Shown here in pieces: positions 8,472 through 14,363 of a stretch of 36,065 nucleotides of DNA (position 1 is its first letter; every line of letters starts with the position of its first letter). Position numbers and translations under genes: made by a program. Below the pieces are notes generated by a model, which was not told where the DNA came from, searched no databases, and worked only from the letters and a program-made list of their open reading frames with translations. This stretch comes from a virus: the IMG/VR virus record IMGVR_UViG_3300027833_000005, positions 1 through 36,065 of that record. One strand, given 5' to 3'.

Positions 8472-8502
8472 ACCCCCCGCCGAAAGCCGAGGTCGGGGGG
8501 GG
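8472..8502. other. GC-rich hairpin next to terS, candidate packaging or leader structure
   Basis: ACCCCCCG at 8472-8479 can pair with CGGGGGG at 8494-8500, with an inner CC/GG pair. Eight consecutive G occupy 8495-8502. There is no U-tract on either strand, so it is not a standard terminator. It lies 130 bp upstream of terS, within the leader of the late transcript. A packaging (cos/pac) or leader-RNA role is speculative. Confidence 0.35.
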
Positions 8503-8516
8503 TATCAGAATACCCC
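8499..8516. promoter_or_regulatory. 18-bp palindromic operator-like site, copy 1
   Basis: GGGGTATCAGAATACCCC: perfect 7-bp arms (GGGGTAT/ATACCCC) around CAGA. A related 18-mer lies at 8646-8663 (GGGGTACTATGATACCCG). The two bracket the candidate late promoter. Probably sites for a dimeric regulator; the protein is unknown. Confidence 0.55.
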
Positions 8517-8557
8517 AAATCGGGCCAGATCGACGCGAATGACCTATAATCACCATT

Positions 8558-8586
8558 ATGTTAATAAACGGATTCAATGATATCAA
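8558..8586 (-). promoter_or_regulatory. Candidate sigma70-type promoter for the late operon
   Basis: On the leftward strand TTGATA (8586-8581) is followed after exactly 17 nt by TAACAT (8563-8558), matching 5 and 4 of the 6 consensus bases. Transcription would begin near 8551, giving a leader of about 205 nt before terS. The flanking palindromes make regulation by a dimeric protein likely. Not proven; AT-rich DNA gives chance matches. Confidence 0.35.
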
Positions 8587-8645
8587 TGACTTAGCCAAAC
8601 TGGACTTATCATCAGATATGATTTCGCATAATGTTGACTGATTGT

Positions 8646-8663
8646 GGGGTACTATGATACCCG
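8646..8663. promoter_or_regulatory. 18-bp palindromic operator-like site, copy 2
   Basis: GGGGTACTATGATACCCG contains GGGTA/TACCC arms and matches the element at 8499-8516 at 13 of 18 positions, including all outer bases but the last. The centre-to-centre distance is 147 bp, about 14 helical turns, which would suit DNA looping. Confidence 0.5.
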
Positions 8664-8751
8664 CGCGCACATGTATGTGAGCAGCGTTGCTGTGCGTCAG
8701 CGCACCTTCAGCTCATGCCAGCGCATTAGCCAACTTATCAGCCGCTTATGC

Positions 8752-8775
8752 AAACGTACAACATCCTGTACGTTT
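8752..8775. terminator. Hairpin at the end of the 71-aa gene
   Basis: AAACGTACA (8752-8760) and TGTACGTTT (8767-8775) are exact reverse complements around ACATCC. It overlaps the stop codon of the leftward gene ending at 8774. There is no U-run, so any terminator function would be weak or protein-assisted; it may simply protect the 3' end of the early transcript. Confidence 0.4.
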
Positions 8776-8989
8776 ACTGCACTCGCCCATTTCCCCTCAT
8801 CACGTCAAGTATCATCTCATCCGCATCCATTACTGCATATTGGTACTGCTCACGCATGTGCATCAGCACGCTTGCGAGTGCTGACATTACAACCAGCGGA
8901 TCGTCGCCTTCATCGTCAACGAGGTATTGCGCCTCGGCAAACAGGTCCAACGACAGGTTAATCGTGCGCTGCTTATCGTCATCAGTCAT
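8774..8989 (-). CDS. Hypothetical acidic helical protein, 71 aa
   Basis: 71 residues, MTDDDKQRTINLSLDLFAEA then QYLVDDEGDDPLVVMSALASVLMHMREQ and a DADEMILDVM tail. It is predicted to be almost all helix and acidic. An AAGGTG ribosome-binding site precedes the ATG at 8989. It is the last gene of the leftward early unit. Sequence and position suggest a small regulatory or antagonist protein of the early phase, but nothing identifies a function. Confidence 0.7.
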   Translation of the reverse strand: MTDDDKQRTINLSLDLFAEAQYLVDDEGDDPLVVMSALASVLMHMREQYQYAVMDADEMILDVMRGNGRVQ

Positions 8990-9110
8990 CGTATCACCTT
9001 ACAAAAATGGCCCCAGCATTACGCCGGAGCCTTAGTTGAGACAGTGCAGGCCACAGGAGAGCCGGGAGAACACAAACACCTGCACAAGCCAAGCCTACGA
9101 CCAGCGCCCG

Positions 9111-9704
9111 CTAAAAGTCAAGCGTGTCATCTAACGATGTTGGCGTGTACCTCGTCACCTTCGCATCTGGGAACGCATCAGTGACCTTGTTGACGGCTGC
9201 CATCATGTCCTGCCACTGGTTCTCCATCATCGCGCAGACATCTGACACATGGTAAACCAGCCACGTTGGCCAGCGCTGGCGTATGGCTGACATTGAGCCA
9301 CTGATAACGAAGCAATACACCTTACCGCCACGCTCACACAGCACGCCATCCACAGCGGGCGGCTGATGGCCGCTTGCCCTCGCGTTCACGTCCATAACCT
9401 CTAGCGCTTTCATCAGGCTCTGTGCCGCCGCTACAGCCAGCTCAGCGTCACTCACGCGCATCGCATAGTCTAACTCATCCTTCAGCTCCCTGTATCTCAC
9501 CGCGTAAGCTGGCGGCACACAATCGACCAGCGTATCACCCCACACAGCCACTGAGCGTGCTGACGCGGCCACGTACGGCCTGACAGCAGCATACACCAGC
9601 GGAGAGTATGTGTGTGCGTCTGCTTCCCGCTTAAACGTGCCACGCTCTGCCATCGCCTTTTTAGCTGCCGCTGACTTTGGTTTCGCTTTAGTTGCTTTTG
9701 CCAT
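9111..9704 (-). CDS. Hypothetical protein, 197 aa, with basic N-terminus
   Basis: 197 residues. The first 30 are Lys/Ala-rich (MAKATKAKPKSAAAKKAMAE), like a DNA-binding tail. A mixed alpha/beta body with several Trp follows (IRQRWPTWLVYHVSD, MMENQWQDMMAAV), and the end is acidic (SLDDTLDF). ATG at 9704 follows GGGGATACA. It is preceded by the non-coding inverted-repeat region and followed by about 120 bp before the 71-residue gene. No family recognised; early-phase DNA-associated protein is a guess. Confidence 0.75.
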   Translation of the reverse strand: MAKATKAKPKSAAAKKAMAERGTFKREADAHTYSPLVYAAVRPYVAASARSVAVWGDTLVDCVPPAYAVRYRELKDELDYAMRVSDAELAVAAAQSLMKALEVMDVNARASGHQPPAVDGVLCERGGKVYCFVISGSMSAIRQRWPTWLVYHVSDVCAMMENQWQDMMAAVNKVTDAFPDAKVTRYTPTSLDDTLDF

Positions 9705-9808
9705 TGTATCCCCACACCATTTGACCTGTGCCTACGCTGCACTCTTTTTTTTTACATTAAGCCAACCAAGCAAACAACTGCTTGACTGCTCCTGACTGCG
9801 ACTGTGAC

Positions 9809-9835
9809 TTGTTCCCGCGAAGCGGTAAGGAACAA
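9809..9835. repeat. Inverted repeat / cruciform
   Basis: TTGTTCC (9809-9815) and GGAACAA (9829-9835) are exact reverse complements. A nested CGC-GAA-GCG mini-hairpin starts at 9816. No T-run follows, so it is not an intrinsic terminator. Confidence 0.5.
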
Positions 9836-9840
9836 TTCAC

Positions 9841-9860
9841 TGGCGCTGGCTGGCGCTGGC
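9841..9860. repeat. Tandem 10-bp duplication TGGCGCTGGC x2
   Basis: Two exact head-to-tail copies of TGGCGCTGGC. With the preceding CAC it forms CACTGGCGCT, nine of ten bases of the CACTGGCGCG arm found six times downstream, so it may be a degenerate seventh site. Confidence 0.6.
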
Positions 9861-9928
9861 TCGCAGTTTAAATAATAGCGTGTGACGGCTTTATGCCGAC
9901 ACTCATTTTAACGTAGTGCCTGAATGGG

Positions 9929-9955
9929 TTGACAGTTGCGCGCCAGTGGTATAAT
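9929..9955 (+). promoter_or_regulatory. Consensus promoter with operator arm inside its spacer
   Basis: TTGACA (9929-9934) and TATAAT (9950-9955) both match the sigma70 consensus fully. The spacer is 15 bp, shorter than the optimal 17, and contains the arm CGCGCCAGTG (9939-9948). A protein bound there would block polymerase, or could twist the short spacer into register. The promoter points right, against the surrounding leftward genes, and reads to the terminator at 10001-10024. Confidence 0.65.
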
Positions 9956-9989
9956 TTCCGGAGGAAATTCAGGTTTCAGCACTGGCGCG
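9939..9989. repeat. Inverted pair A of CGCGCCAGTG / CACTGGCGCG
   Basis: Arms at 9939-9948 and 9980-9989, separated by 31 bp. The left arm lies inside the promoter spacer and the right arm within the first 30 nt of the predicted transcript. Confidence 0.85.
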
Positions 9990-10024
9990 TTTGCCCACAC
10001 AGCTCCCATTCGGGGGCTTTTTTT
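9962..10024 (+). ncRNA. Putative short regulatory RNA of about 63 nt
   Basis: Delimited by the consensus promoter at 9929-9955 and the intrinsic terminator at 10001-10024. No start codon lies within it. It contains one CACTGGCGCG arm (9980-9989) and a purine-rich GGAGG close to its 5' end (9960-9964), which may instead lie just at the start site. The 5' end is estimated from the promoter. It would be antisense to the transcript that crosses this region from the right. Confidence 0.4.
10001..10024 (+). terminator. Intrinsic (rho-independent) terminator
   Basis: AGCTCCC (10001-10007), loop ATTC, GGGGGCT (10012-10018), giving a 7-bp GC-rich stem with one G-T pair. It runs into seven T (10018-10024). 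The T-run defines rightward polarity, opposite to the flanking genes. Confidence 0.8.
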
Positions 10025-10043
10025 ATGCCCTATTCAAACGCAA

Positions 10044-10077
10044 GCGCGCCAGTGAAATAACCCACTGGCGCGCTTTT
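10044..10077 (+). terminator. Perfect 12-bp hairpin, inverted pair B, possible terminator
   Basis: AGCGCGCCAGTG (10043-10054) pairs exactly with CACTGGCGCGCT (10063-10074) around an 8-nt AAATAACC loop, and TTTT follows on the plus strand. It is both the tightest of the three inverted pairs and a plausible second rightward terminator; as an operator it would present two abutting half-sites. Confidence 0.6.
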
Positions 10078-10078
10078 A

Positions 10079-10098
10079 TGTCAACGTATTCAGGCACT
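10079..10098 (-). promoter_or_regulatory. Inverted copy of the upstream promoter region
   Basis: TGTCAACGTATTCAGGCACT is the reverse complement of 9915-9934 at 18 of 20 positions. It carries TTGACA on the leftward strand (10084-10079), followed by a CGCGCCAGTG arm as in the rightward promoter. No good -10 lies at the right distance (best TATTTC or TTATTT), so leftward activity is uncertain. Confidence 0.5.
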
Positions 10099-10107
10099 TG
10101 CAAACTT

Positions 10108-10148
10108 GCGCGCCAGTGAACATTTTACCCGTTTCAGCACTGGCGCGC
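10108..10148. repeat. Inverted pair C of CGCGCCAGTG / CACTGGCGCG
   Basis: Arms GCGCGCCAGTG (10108-10118) and CACTGGCGCGC (10138-10148), with 19 bp between. The flank TTTCAG before the right arm is shared with pair A (9974-9979), so pairs A and C look like duplicates. Confidence 0.85.
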
Positions 10149-10168
10149 TTGATTGTTAGGCGGTTAGT

Positions 10169-10492
10169 TTACTCAATCACATCAAAGTCGTCATCGTCGC
10201 CATTTACCCGGCTTTGCAGTTCAGCGATAAACGCTGACATCGGTTCAATGGCTTTCTCGTATTTAAACTGCGCCTTGTTTTTGTGCGGCCAGAAGTTCAC
10301 CTCAACCTCACTGCCGTCGATCTCAATCATGCACTGTATGTGCCACGGGGACGCGTCATAGTTTGGCCAGTAGAAGTCCATATGCGTTTGTGCGTTGGCC
10401 CAGTCCGCCCAAGCCTGCACATTGTATTCCTGCTCCCAATCGCGCTTGGCGTAAAAGCAATCCGTCCAATCGCCTGTCCATTCAACTCTCAT
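10169..10492 (-). CDS. Hypothetical Trp-rich protein, 107 aa
   Basis: 107 residues, MRVEWTGDWTDCFYAKRDWE with eight Trp in the first 50 residues or so, then IQCMIEIDGSEVEVNFWPHKNKAQF and an acidic tail (VNGDDDDFDVIE). The ATG at 10492 is 1 nt beyond the stop of the PrimPol-helicase gene and preceded by GGGGAG, so it is co-translated with it. It acts presumably in the early or replication phase. No family recognised. Confidence 0.75.
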   Translation of the reverse strand: MRVEWTGDWTDCFYAKRDWEQEYNVQAWADWANAQTHMDFYWPNYDASPWHIQCMIEIDGSEVEVNFWPHKNKAQFKYEKAIEPMSAFIAELQSRVNGDDDDFDVIE

Positions 10493-10493
10493 C

Positions 10494-12809
10494 TCACTGC
10501 TCCCCTACTCTGCTGACCGACTGCACGCCCTTGCGCTCCTTGCGCTGGCTTGGACTGTGATACGTGATTTCCTCTAGCAAGCCCGTGTCCATCCACTCCT
10601 TGATGATGCCACGCGCCTGCACGGCTGACTTGTTGTCCGCAGCCTTCGGGAAGTTGAAGTTGGTGACGACTGTGCCAGCAAACCTTGTTCTGTCCTGTGG
10701 GCGTGATGAAAACATTTCACCCGTCTCTGGGCCAGCGTTGATAAGTGACAGCATACTGTTGACGATTGGCGTCGTCATGCCCTCCCACTTATCAGGCAGC
10801 TTATACTCGCAGCAAACGCCCACGCTCTCGCCATTGGCCAGCGTGACTGACACCATGCGACGGTAGACGCCTTTCTCTGCTGGCGGAGCCAAGTTTGCTT
10901 TGCCATTGTCCACGCGGAACAGGCCGATTACGTCATCTGGCTCCAGCCCCAGCCTGTTCAGTTCCTCATCTGTTAATTTATTTACAACTCTTGCTGACCT
11001 CGCTGCGCCGATGAGTGAACCTGCGCCACGCACTGAGTCAACCGTGGCTGCCTCGCCGTTTGATTTGCGGACGTGGTGAATCAAGTGGACCGCCGCGCCA
11101 GTTTCGCGTGCCAGCCTGCGCAGCATGGCCACGACGGCTTGAATGCTGCTGTTGGAGTTTTCGTTGACTGCGTGCGTACTGATAAACGGGTCAATGATGA
11201 CTGTGCCAATGGCATTGTCGTTGATCTTGTCGCGCATAAAGTTTAGCAGCGCGTCGTTCTGCACGATGCCCTCACGCCCCTCGGCGGCCAGCATGATTGA
11301 AATTGTGTCTTCGCCGTCCATGAACAGCTTTCCTGCGATTTCCTCATGCTGGATGCCGTAATGCTTCATGGCCGCTGCCAGTCGAATTTGCATTTCGGTC
11401 AGGTCATCCTCTAGGTTTACCAACCAAACAGATGTCGGCTCATGTACCTTTTCGCCCAGCAATGGCCGACCCGTCACGATTGCCAGTGCCTCGACCATAG
11501 CCAACGATGTCTTGCCGATACCACCTGCCGACGCCGTGACTGTCAGGAAACCACGAATATACGTGCTGCCATAAATCCAGCGGCGACGCGGCAATGTGGC
11601 CTCGTCAATGCGCGAGACAGGCGTTGGCCATTCCTGCGGCTTGTCGTCGTCGTCAATCATATCTGACTTCACCTCTGGCAGTGTGTGCTGTTCGTCTGGG
11701 ATATAGTCAAAGTCATCTAGGTCTTCACTGACGGGCGCGTCGCTGATTTGCTTGTTGACCTGTTCGAACGGACTTGGCTTTAACTCTTGCCCGTAAGTCC
11801 TTACGGCGCTTGTAAAATCACCAGAGTGGTCAAAGTAAACGTACAGGTCAAATGCGTCGCCCCAGCAGTAGTTTTCCTTGCCTGTACCAACGCCCGCAGC
11901 CACGTCGCTGCCCGACATGCTGACCCAGTAATCGCCAAAGCATTTCGTCGCGTGGCTGCCAGATGACTGCATTGGGCTTTTGTAGCTGTCGGCTACACCT
12001 TGGCGCTCATAGCCATTGGCGAGCAACATATCCTCGACAGTGTGACGCGCGTTGAACTCGTCAACTGGGTCAACATTGTCGGGATACTGCTCACGCTTTG
12101 CCAGCCTGTCTGCGGCGCGGCGCTCACGGTCAGCGGCAGCACGCTTGGCGGCCATCTCTTCGTTCTTGCGGCGGAACACAACTGTCGCATTGATCTGACC
12201 CGTCTTGGGTTGCAGAAAACCTTGGCCACGCTCCTTGCGGCTTTGGTAAAATAGCGGCTCACCGTCAAAACGCCTGTCCGCTGGCACGTTTGGCAGGTAA
12301 ATTGGCTGACCTGTGCGCGACAGCACATCATCGCACGTAATGTTGTGCTTAGTGCGTAGCTGCTCAAACAGTGCCAACTGGTAGTCAGCGTAATCAACGC
12401 CCAACAGCGGCTCGGCCAGCGGGATTAGCACGCGCCACTTCTTGTTGTCCTCAGTTGCGGAGCTGGATGAGTAGTAAAGCGCAGATGCGTTGCCTGTCAC
12501 GTCCTGGACGGCGTTATGAAGCGTGTCGAGCGACGGATTGCCCTCGTCAACGTCGATGGCCATCATGTGATACTCGCCGTTCAGACGTTGCGCCTCGTGG
12601 TTTCGGCCATCATGTTCGCGGTATGAGCTGCATATGACAAAACTAGCGGAGGTTTTGTCCAACGCTGTCGGTGCCTCAACAAGACGCCCAATTTCCTTGA
12701 GCGTGATGCCGTCGTACATCGCTGTGTTATTATGAACTTTTGTGTCCCGCGAGCCGTGCGCAAGTAGCATGGCTGGCTTGTCTGTCGGTGTGGTTTTTGT
12801 TATGCTCAT
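10494..12809 (-). CDS. Primase-polymerase / RepA-type helicase fusion
   Basis: 771 residues with two parts. Residues about 60-180 look like an archaeo-eukaryotic primase core: a DxD pair in MMAIDVDEG (D86, D88), YYSSSSAT (112-119) and KWRVLIPL (124-131). After a charged linker, residues about 395-650 form a RecA-like (AAA_25/RepA) ATPase, with Walker A ASAGGIGKTS (426-435), LVNLEDDL (463-470), Walker B TVIIDPF and VHLIHHVRK. It would unwind DNA and make primers at the phage origin. With no DNA polymerase gene seen, the host replicase presumably extends the primers. An AGGTC site precedes the ATG at 12809. Confidence 0.85.
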   Translation of the reverse strand: MSITKTTPTDKPAMLLAHGSRDTKVHNNTAMYDGITLKEIGRLVEAPTALDKTSASFVICSSYREHDGRNHEAQRLNGEYHMMAIDVDEGNPSLDTLHNAVQDVTGNASALYYSSSSATEDNKKWRVLIPLAEPLLGVDYADYQLALFEQLRTKHNITCDDVLSRTGQPIYLPNVPADRRFDGEPLFYQSRKERGQGFLQPKTGQINATVVFRRKNEEMAAKRAAADRERRAADRLAKREQYPDNVDPVDEFNARHTVEDMLLANGYERQGVADSYKSPMQSSGSHATKCFGDYWVSMSGSDVAAGVGTGKENYCWGDAFDLYVYFDHSGDFTSAVRTYGQELKPSPFEQVNKQISDAPVSEDLDDFDYIPDEQHTLPEVKSDMIDDDDKPQEWPTPVSRIDEATLPRRRWIYGSTYIRGFLTVTASAGGIGKTSLAMVEALAIVTGRPLLGEKVHEPTSVWLVNLEDDLTEMQIRLAAAMKHYGIQHEEIAGKLFMDGEDTISIMLAAEGREGIVQNDALLNFMRDKINDNAIGTVIIDPFISTHAVNENSNSSIQAVVAMLRRLARETGAAVHLIHHVRKSNGEAATVDSVRGAGSLIGAARSARVVNKLTDEELNRLGLEPDDVIGLFRVDNGKANLAPPAEKGVYRRMVSVTLANGESVGVCCEYKLPDKWEGMTTPIVNSMLSLINAGPETGEMFSSRPQDRTRFAGTVVTNFNFPKAADNKSAVQARGIIKEWMDTGLLEEITYHSPSQRKERKGVQSVSRVGEQ

Positions 12810-12848
12810 TGTGCGGACCTTTTTTGACCAGTTCGTTTTTCTCTGAGT

Positions 12849-12890
12849 GAACCCAGCAGCTTCCCACAGCCGCTGGGTTCTTTACTTTTC
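12849..12890. terminator. Hairpin between the SSB and PrimPol genes
   Basis: GAACCCAGC (12849-12857) pairs exactly with GCTGGGTTC (12872-12880), plus two inner pairs. On the plus strand it is followed by TTTACTTTT, but the genes run leftward, where no U-run follows. It may attenuate read-through or stop antisense transcription. Confidence 0.55.
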
Positions 12891-12897
12891 GGGTGAC

Positions 12898-13548
12898 TTA
12901 AAACGGGATTTCGTCACCTAGATCGTTGGCCGCTGGTGCCGCTGCGATATTAGCAAACGGGTCAGCAGCTTTTGCTGGGCCAAAGTCGTCAAGTGAAGCG
13001 TCAGAGCCGCCCGACATTGTTGACGCCACTTCCTCGAAATCGTCTAGGCCACCGCCACCGTACACTGCGTGAACAACTTGCACGGTGTCAATAAGCAACG
13101 AGATGCCACCTTGGCCGTCTGGGTCGGTCACTGGGTATGCCGTTACCTTGATTGAGCCAGTTGAGCCACCCCAGATATTTACGTCAGCTAGTGGCAGCTT
13201 GTCACCGCCGATGACTTTTGGCTTTGGGTTCTCATCGCCAGCGCCGTTGGTGCCGTTACGCTTTGCGCGGAAGTTAAACGTGCCGTCGTCGTTCTTGGAC
13301 ATGCCAAACACCTTGCCAAATGGTGCCTTCGTTTGGCAGCTCTCATAGTGCGCCTTTAGCTCTGTGTGCAGCTTGCCAGCGGCCTCCGGGTCCATCTTCC
13401 AGCCAATGCTGTATGCAGCGCCGTTGGCACGTGGTGGGCATTCCTCGCTACGCTTTTCTGCTGTGTTAAACTTATAAGTTGCGCCCAAGCGAGGGTACTG
13501 AAACTCTACGTTGCGAATCATTACTGGTTTGAAATCTGTCTTAGCCAT
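12898..13548 (-). CDS. ssb: Single-stranded DNA-binding protein
   Basis: 216 residues from ATG 13548, chosen because AGGAGAAA lies 7 nt upstream; a longer frame to 13599 would overlap the previous gene and lacks a site. It begins MAKTDFKPVMIRNVEFQYPR and has an OB-like beta-rich body (GKVFGMSKNDDGTFNFRAKR, IWGGSTGSIKVTAYPV). A flexible Ala/Asp-rich region leads to the acidic tip DLGDEIPF, the hallmark by which SSBs dock partner proteins. It resembles the T7 gp2.5/DUF2815-like group more than E. coli SSB. It would coat single strands during replication and recombination beside the exonuclease. Confidence 0.85.
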   Translation of the reverse strand: MAKTDFKPVMIRNVEFQYPRLGATYKFNTAEKRSEECPPRANGAAYSIGWKMDPEAAGKLHTELKAHYESCQTKAPFGKVFGMSKNDDGTFNFRAKRNGTNGAGDENPKPKVIGGDKLPLADVNIWGGSTGSIKVTAYPVTDPDGQGGISLLIDTVQVVHAVYGGGGLDDFEEVASTMSGGSDASLDDFGPAKAADPFANIAAAPAANDLGDEIPF

Positions 13549-13559
13549 GTGTTTTTCTC

Positions 13560-14363
13560 CTAGAAGTCTTCGTTGTCGGCTGATTCTTGCTCCAGCCACG
13601 GTGGTGTATCAATCATGTTGATACCTGTCGAATAGCCCGTTTCATACACGTTGGTTTCGCGGGCTGTCTTTATATCGCTGAGTGCCTTGTGCATCGCACT
13701 GTCGGCCCAAGCAACATAATCTAGTGTCAATTCAGTGACGTTAATAGCGAACGGTGCCGTCTTTTCAACAAAGACGAATATAAACCGTTCAGCCTTAAAA
13801 CCTGCGCAGCGTAAAGTGTGCAGATAAAAAGCCGCCTGAATTGCGTATGAGTATTTACGAATGTCTGCCTCAACTGCCCTTGGTGAGCTGTCTTGGCAAG
13901 TCTTGATGTCGAATATCGCACCCGTCTCAGGGTCGTAGCTGTCGGGGCGGCACTTGATGTCGAGACCAGTCAACGGGTCTGTGGCGAAGAACGACGCCTC
14001 GTTGATTGTGTCCTTGCCCTCCATTTTACGTCCCACTGGGTGGCTTAACACGCTGTCGGCCACTGACATAGCCAAGTCATAGTCACCCGCAGTCAGCAAC
14101 AGCTTACCTGCGGCCTCTGCGTCTGCAAATGCTTCCGACCATTGCTTGCCACGACGGTCAGCGCCGCCGCGCACGATATTCTGCCCGCCTTCTAAGCAGA
14201 TGTCGTGGACGGCAGTGCCAATGGCCATTGCCGGTGTTGGCTTGAACGATGCCCGGTGCTTCCAGTGTGCCAGCGATTTACCGTACACAGCTTTGACATC
14301 AGATGAGCTGATGGCTTCTGTCTTGTGGTATTCGGCATTGGATAGCTTGTCAGCGGTTATCAT
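13560..14363 (-). CDS. RecE/exonuclease VIII-like PD-(D/E)XK nuclease
   Basis: 267 residues from ATG 14363 (GGGAG upstream; ATGA overlap with the previous gene). The order is that of exonuclease VIII-like proteins: SNAEYHKTEAISSSDVKAVY near the start, AIGTAVHDICLEG (47-59), GLDIKCRPDSYD (133-144) and IFDIKTCQDSS (150-160). The D135 and D152-x-K154 pair forms the PD-(D/E)XK metal centre, and KYSYAIQAAFYLH is the usual helix after it. It would resect DNA ends for recombination. It is encoded directly before SSB; no separate annealase is seen. Confidence 0.88.
   Translation of the reverse strand: MITADKLSNAEYHKTEAISSSDVKAVYGKSLAHWKHRASFKPTPAMAIGTAVHDICLEGGQNIVRGGADRRGKQWSEAFADAEAAGKLLLTAGDYDLAMSVADSVLSHPVGRKMEGKDTINEASFFATDPLTGLDIKCRPDSYDPETGAIFDIKTCQDSSPRAVEADIRKYSYAIQAAFYLHTLRCAGFKAERFIFVFVEKTAPFAINVTELTLDYVAWADSAMHKALSDIKTARETNVYETGYSTGINMIDTPPWLEQESADNEDF

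Larger units (their letters stand above)
8347..8773. promoter_or_regulatory. Non-coding late control region upstream of terS
   Basis: 427 bp without a convincing gene. Reading towards terS it holds a 9-bp hairpin at 8752-8775, an 18-bp palindrome at 8646-8663, a candidate leftward promoter at 8558-8586, a second related palindrome at 8499-8516 and a GC-rich hairpin at 8472-8502 with eight consecutive G. Being next to terS, it is the natural place for the late promoter and for a packaging recognition site. Confidence 0.7.
9705..10168. promoter_or_regulatory. 464-bp non-coding control/origin-like region with six inverted-repeat arms
   Basis: Contains six exact copies of the 10-mer CGCGCCAGTG or its complement in three inverted pairs, an upstream partial copy next to a tandem TGGCGCTGGC duplication (9841-9860), a consensus promoter, an intrinsic terminator, and a GTTCC/GGAAC cruciform (9809-9835). 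Its position between replication genes and its repeats also fit a replication origin with iterons. No gene is supported inside it. Confidence 0.75.

Noticed and set aside
8558-8641. Rightward 27-residue frame MLINGFNDINDLAKLDLSSD...
   Set aside because: Opposite to the late unit and without a ribosome-binding site; it coincides with the candidate leftward promoter. The TATAAT at 8545-8550 has no -35 at a proper distance.
8416-8670. Leftward frame of 84 codons in the late control region
   Set aside because: It covers the palindromes, the G-tract and the candidate promoter, lacks a ribosome-binding site and gives a low-quality protein; better read as control DNA.
10025-10060. 11-residue frame MPYSNASAPVK after the T-run
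   Set aside because: It starts beyond the predicted terminator, has no ribosome-binding site and runs into the hairpin of pair B; coding is unlikely.
9939-10148. CRISPR-like array
   Set aside because: Repeats are 10-bp inverted arms with unequal spacing and no cas genes; spacers are not of uniform length.
12898-13599. Longer start for SSB at 13599
   Set aside because: The extra 17 residues lie inside the exonuclease gene and have no ribosome-binding site, while ATG 13548 has AGGAGAAA at the right distance.
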